Below are positions 7,448 through 9,830 of a DNA stretch of 9,830 nt, piece after piece. Positions within the stretch are counted from its first letter, which is position 1; each line of letters starts with the position of its first letter. Source of the DNA: Proteiniphilum sp. GTDB lineage: Bacteria; Bacteroidota; Bacteroidia; Bacteroidales; Dysgonomonadaceae. Location of the stretch: contig JAENWZ010000068.1 of the NCBI GenBank assembly GCA_016649795.1, positions 1-9,830 of the forward strand. Reading direction: 5' to 3'. The translations under genes and the position numbers were made by a program. The notes under the pieces were generated by a model, which did no database searches, was not told the DNA's origin, and worked only from the letters and a program-made list of their open reading frames with translations.

Positions 7448-8008
7448 TTATGTATTCAACAATTCTCCTATACCCGCGACGGAGCCTACAAAGACAAAGA
7501 CAAGAATGATTGCAACAACAATCAGCAACACCCATCCAATGGCTATCCACATGGCTATTTTGGCCCATTTGGCGGCAGAACGGGAAGCTTCGGCAGAAGC
7601 AGCGTAATCACCCCTGTTGAAGAAGGATTCTACCTGGGCTGCGTAGACAATCCCGATAATCCCCAGAAGACTTAGAAAGCTGCTGCAAAGGATGAAAGGC
7701 AAAATGGTCACCAGGATAGATTCCACAAGCCATGTCTTTGGCATGGGCTGAAGCGTCTGAGGTCCGTACGGAGTAGCAGGCCGGTCGAATTGCGCTCGTT
7801 GCATTTGCCCTGCCTGCGCTGTTTCAGGAGCATAGGATGACCCGGTAAAAAGATAGCTTAACTCAGCCACCTCATCGGCACGCTTCCATTGTTCCATGCC
7901 CTGCGTCCAGACAAGTGTTTCAGGTTTCACGTTCTCATGTCTGAGTTCGTCGGGGGAGAAAGTACCTTTTTGCTTCCCTTCTGCGTCGATATAAAAATAG
8001 CGGTTCAT
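7448..8008 (-). CDS. GYF_2 domain plus CD225 domain membrane protein
   Basis: A 186-residue, two-domain protein. Residues 3-54 are a GYF_2 domain (DUF4339, PF14237): YFYIDAEGKQKGTFS, then LVWTQGMEQWKRADEV (32-47), a fold thought to serve in peptide or protein binding. A Pro/Gln/Ala linker (55-90) follows. Residues about 92-175 form a CD225 domain with two hydrophobic segments (about 98-123 and 151-176) joined by GIVYAAQVESFFNRGDY (119-135). The loop matches that of the next gene closely, so the two CD225 domains are probably duplicates. The start ATG follows the lipoprotein stop by 11 bp. Such GYF_2-CD225 fusions are common in Bacteroidetes. The layout suggests a cytosolic adaptor on a membrane anchor, but the partner is unknown. 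Confidence 0.83.
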   Translation of the reverse strand: MNRYFYIDAEGKQKGTFSPDELRHENVKPETLVWTQGMEQWKRADEVAELSYLFTGSSYAPETAQAGQMQRAQFDRPATPYGPQTLQPMPKTWLVESILVTILPFILCSSFLSLLGIIGIVYAAQVESFFNRGDYAASAEASRSAAKWAKIAMWIAIGWVLLIVVAIILVFVFVGSVAGIGELLNT

Positions 8009-8019
8009 AGTTTTTTATT

Positions 8020-8421
8020 TTATTGATAATCTTCAGGGTTAATTGTTATTGTACGTATGTTACTGTTATTTTCATCGGTATAAATATATTCAATAACAAC
8101 ATCGTTTTCTGTAAATATACGCAGATCAGCGTTGGTGGAAAACATTGTTTTTATGCTCTTCATGAGTTCCTCCACCCTGTTCTCCAGCAATGAATCGGGA
8201 TTATTGATGTTCATCACTCTGTAATGGTACCGGAAAACATTATCTGTAGTCACGGAGGCTTCTTCAAACCGTGTGTACTGATCGAGTGAAACCGGTGCAG
8301 ATTCATTTAGCTCTGCTGCCATCTGTGTAAGTTTTTTATGCAACTCCTTGTCACCAGTGCTACATTGTAAAATCAACAAAGAAAAGAAGATCACAGAGAG
8401 AAGAAAGAATGTTTTTCGCAT
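8020..8421 (-). CDS. Putative lipoprotein, first gene of the CD225 operon
   Basis: A 133-residue protein I cannot assign to a named family. Residues 1-20 are a signal sequence: MRK, a hydrophobic run, then LLILQC with C20 as the probable lipidated cysteine. The lipobox is imperfect because Gln stands at -1 where Gly, Ala or Ser is usual, so simple cleavage or anchoring is also possible. The mature part is hydrophilic: a short helical start (DKELHKKLTQMAAELN), a Y/F-rich stretch (VFRYHYRVMN), then a predicted strand-rich end (DVVIEYIYTDENNSN, TITINPEDY). The overall look is that of a small periplasmic alpha/beta domain. It leads the operon, about 15 nt behind a good promoter, and is 11 bp from the next gene. 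A role in the same envelope complex as the CD225 proteins is inferred only from position. Confidence 0.7.
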   Translation of the reverse strand: MRKTFFLLSVIFFSLLILQCSTGDKELHKKLTQMAAELNESAPVSLDQYTRFEEASVTTDNVFRYHYRVMNINNPDSLLENRVEELMKSIKTMFSTNADLRIFTENDVVIEYIYTDENNSNIRTITINPEDYQ

Positions 8422-8440
8422 TTGTAAAAGAATTGTTTCA

Positions 8441-8470
8441 CAAAAATAAAAAAGTTTAGACTACATCAAA
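8441..8470 (-). promoter_or_regulatory. Promoter of the lipoprotein-CD225-DUF2752 operon
   Basis: On the minus strand TTTG (8470-8467) and TATTTTTG (8448-8441) match the Bacteroides -33 and -7 elements. There are 18 bases between them, the same spacing as in the promoter of the methyltransferase gene. Transcription would start near 8436, about 15 nt before the lipoprotein ATG. No other promoter was seen within the operon, so all four genes are probably read from here. Confidence 0.65.
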
Positions 8471-8590
8471 AATAATCAGCGTTATTTTTTTGATTTACCG
8501 GGAATAATTGGTAGAATCTCAAAATTCCCTGCAGAATATGATGTTTGCATTCATCTCTGAAGGTTGCTGATAGAAGTGGTTAAAACTAAA

Positions 8591-8620
8591 TTGGCAGAAT
8601 GTCTCTCGACATTCTGCCAA
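8591..8620 (-). terminator. Strong hairpin, probable terminator of dgt
   Basis: A perfect 13-bp inverted repeat, TTGGCAGAATGTC and its complement, closes a 4-base loop (TCTC, 8604-8607). Read on the minus strand, the hairpin is followed by TTTAGTTTTAAC, a fair T-rich tract, about 130 nt after the dgt stop. On the plus strand no T tract follows. It could instead be a leader or protein-binding palindrome belonging to the plus-strand ORF just beyond it. Confidence 0.55.
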
Positions 8621-8648
8621 ACATGTTAACCTTAAATCTAATACTATT

Positions 8649-8717
8649 ATGAAAAAACCACGAGACAAATATAAAAAAGAAATTAAAACCCTCCAAATAA
8701 TTTCAATAAAAAATTAA
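8649..8717 (+). other. 22-codon lysine-rich ORF, possible relic of a SusC-type gene start
   Basis: ATG at 8649 opens MKKPRDKYKKEIK, followed by a short less-charged stretch and TAA at 8715-8717. The leader TTAAATCTAATACTATT before the ATG resembles, from memory, the leaders of SusC/TonB-receptor genes in Bacteroidetes, and a basic N-terminus fits the start of their signal peptides. No hydrophobic core follows. It may be a relic, a very small gene, or chance in AT-rich DNA. Confidence 0.25.
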
Positions 8718-8750
8718 AAAATATCTGATTTAATCAAATCGTAAGTAAAA

Positions 8751-9749
8751 TCAAACAACAGGTAATCCCATTCCTGTGATTTTGCGATATAAATCGAGTG
8801 CATAGACATCGGTCATTCCTGAAACATAATCGATAATAGATTGTATTCTCCCGTACATCGTGATAGCATCGGTCTCATACTGTTCAGGAATTCTGTCCAA
8901 AAGCAATTTTGAGTAGGCATGGTCCGGTTTCTGGATGGCATCGGTAAAGACCTCCAACAGGAAACCAATAATCCGATAGCCTGCCAGTTCAATGTCCAGC
9001 ACATCCTTTGAGCGATAAATATGCTGAAAAGCAAACTCAGAACAGGTAGTGTAAGCAGCCGCCACTTTAGGCGAAATATGTTTTATAAGTGAACCGGTAA
9101 ACTCACCGGAAAGAATACTTTCCTCGTTCTCAACAAATATATCCGAACACTCTTCAACTAAAAGGCCAATCACTCCGGCGCGCAGATAGGCGATCTGTTC
9201 ATTCACATCATTCACCAGGGAGAGAGTCTTCTCACCTCTTTGCCGTTTCTCATTGTCAAAAAAACCGAGTAACAGCTCCATCGCCTTTTCGGTGGAGATC
9301 ACATGCAATTTATGTGCATCCTCAATATCCATTACCTGATAACAGATATCATCTGCTGCTTCCACCAGATAAACCAGCGGATATCGTGCAAGCTTCAAGG
9401 GGTTATCGTTCATCTTATTGATACCCAGCGTGTCAGCAATACGTTGATAATCGTTCTCTTCGGTTTCGAAAAAACCGAACTTGTTCTTTCCCCCGCTCAA
9501 TTCGGACGAATAGGGATATTTAACGACTGAGGCGAGTGTGGAGTAGGTCATCGCAAAGCCGCCCTTTCGTCTCCCTCTGAACTGATGCATCAACAACCGT
9601 ATGGCATTGGCGTTCCCCTCAAAAGAGGTGAAATCGGCCCATCGTCCCCCCTCTTCCTCTACCACTTTTCTCAAACAGGCACCTTTACCTTCAGAGAAAA
9701 AAGTGGAGATCGCTTTCTCTCCGGAATGACCAAAGGGGGGGTTTCCGAT
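8751..9749 (-). CDS. dgt: dGTP triphosphohydrolase, partial (N-terminus missing)
   Basis: The enzyme hydrolyses dGTP to deoxyguanosine and triphosphate and so helps set dNTP pools. The C-terminal 332 residues are present. They begin inside the HD metal-binding motif: the family sequence HDIGNPPFGHSGE is represented here from IGNPPFGHSGE onward, with its His-Asp just lost. Further family marks are FEGNANAIRLL and VEAADDICYQVMDIEDA, which holds the second metal-binding Asp. The family is usually about 430-450 residues in this group, from memory, so roughly 100 N-terminal residues are missing. The frame stays open to an ATG at 9771-9773, but those eight codons come from the antisense copy of the gene in the fold-back repeat and are not genuine. 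The last codon matching the family is ATC (9747-9749). A probable terminator lies at 8591-8620. Confidence 0.88.
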   Translation of the reverse strand: MGNPPFGHSGEKAISTFFSEGKGACLRKVVEEEGGRWADFTSFEGNANAIRLLMHQFRGRRKGGFAMTYSTLASVVKYPYSSELSGGKNKFGFFETEENDYQRIADTLGINKMNDNPLKLARYPLVYLVEAADDICYQVMDIEDAHKLHVISTEKAMELLLGFFDNEKRQRGEKTLSLVNDVNEQIAYLRAGVIGLLVEECSDIFVENEESILSGEFTGSLIKHISPKVAAAYTTCSEFAFQHIYRSKDVLDIELAGYRIIGFLLEVFTDAIQKPDHAYSKLLLDRIPEQYETDAITMYGRIQSIIDYVSGMTDVYALDLYRKITGMGLPVV

Positions 9750-9830
9750 CTTGGAAACCCCCCCTTTGGTCATTCCGGAGAGAAAGCGATCTCCACTTTT
9801 TTCTCTGAAGGTAAAGGTGCCTGTTTGAGA
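9669..9830. repeat. Perfect 78-bp fold-back inverted repeat at the window end
   Basis: Bases 9669-9746 recur, with no mismatch, as the reverse complement at 9753-9830. The spacer is 6 bases, GATCTT (9747-9752). The arms are dgt coding sequence and its antisense, and the repeat may run on past the window. A gene cut inside its catalytic motif and joined to its own mirror image points to a chimeric read or assembly fold-back, not to a biological palindrome. Confidence 0.95.

Larger units (their letters stand above)
8422..8750. other. 329-bp intergenic region between dgt and the CD225 operon
   Basis: An AT-rich stretch between two genes that both read on the minus strand. It holds the promoter of the CD225 operon near its left end, a strong hairpin in the middle, and a short lysine-rich ORF on the plus strand. 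I see no tRNA, no protein gene of normal size and no insertion-sequence end. Confidence 0.6.

Noticed and set aside
7431..7568. 46-codon N-terminal extension of the downstream CD225 gene
   Set aside because: It lies antiframe within the GYF_2-CD225 gene and yields a Cys/His-rich peptide unlike the family; the ATG at 7430 gives the normal length and a 17-bp gap.
8591..8610. Possible sigma-54 promoter (TTGGCA resembles the -24 box)
   Set aside because: The -12 GC dinucleotide is not at the required spacing; the bases are explained by the hairpin.
9747..9830. Real hairpin telomere or phage end
   Set aside because: The palindrome consists wholly of dgt coding sequence, breaks the gene at its metal site, and carries an adapter-like junction; an artefact is simpler.

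Overview
The window reads as chromosomal DNA from a member of the Bacteroidetes, most likely order Bacteroidales. This rests on protein style and on promoters of the Bacteroides type (TTG near -33 and TAnnTTTG near -7), which can be seen ahead of three transcription units. Shine-Dalgarno sequences are weak or absent. A Dysgonomonas/Proteiniphilum-like relative would fit, but that is inference.

Layout. At the left, a cation/proton antiporter with a cytosolic UspA-like tail (7-2076, minus) diverges from uvrA (2229-5024, plus). Right behind uvrA lies a compact, AT-rich type II restriction-modification pair. It is a permuted (beta-class) DNA methyltransferase that starts on GTG (5057-5932), overlapped by a restriction endonuclease of the EcoO109I/PmeII kind (best start 5892, end 6632). 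Its promoter overlaps the uvrA stop codon, and its last codons overlap, tail to tail, the end of the next operon.

That operon runs on the minus strand from 8421 to 6625. It holds four closely spaced genes for small envelope proteins: a putative lipoprotein, a GYF_2 + CD225 protein, a second CD225 (dispanin-like) protein, and a DUF2752 membrane protein. A good promoter sits just upstream (8441-8470). A 329-bp gap (8422-8750) follows, with a strong hairpin (probable terminator of dgt) and a 22-codon AT-rich ORF whose leader looks like that of a SusC-type gene.

The right end holds the 3' part of dgt (dGTP triphosphohydrolase, minus). The last 162 bases are a perfect 78-bp fold-back inverted repeat around a 6-base spacer. 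It cuts dgt inside its HD metal-binding motif and creates a false start codon. The junction contains TTCCGATCT, the same as the end of common Illumina adapters, so an amplification, library or assembly artefact is the best explanation.

No rRNA, tRNA, CRISPR array or insertion sequence was seen. The points most worth a second look are the imported R-M cassette with its non-canonical nuclease active site, the uncharacterised double-CD225 envelope operon next to it, and the fold-back end.
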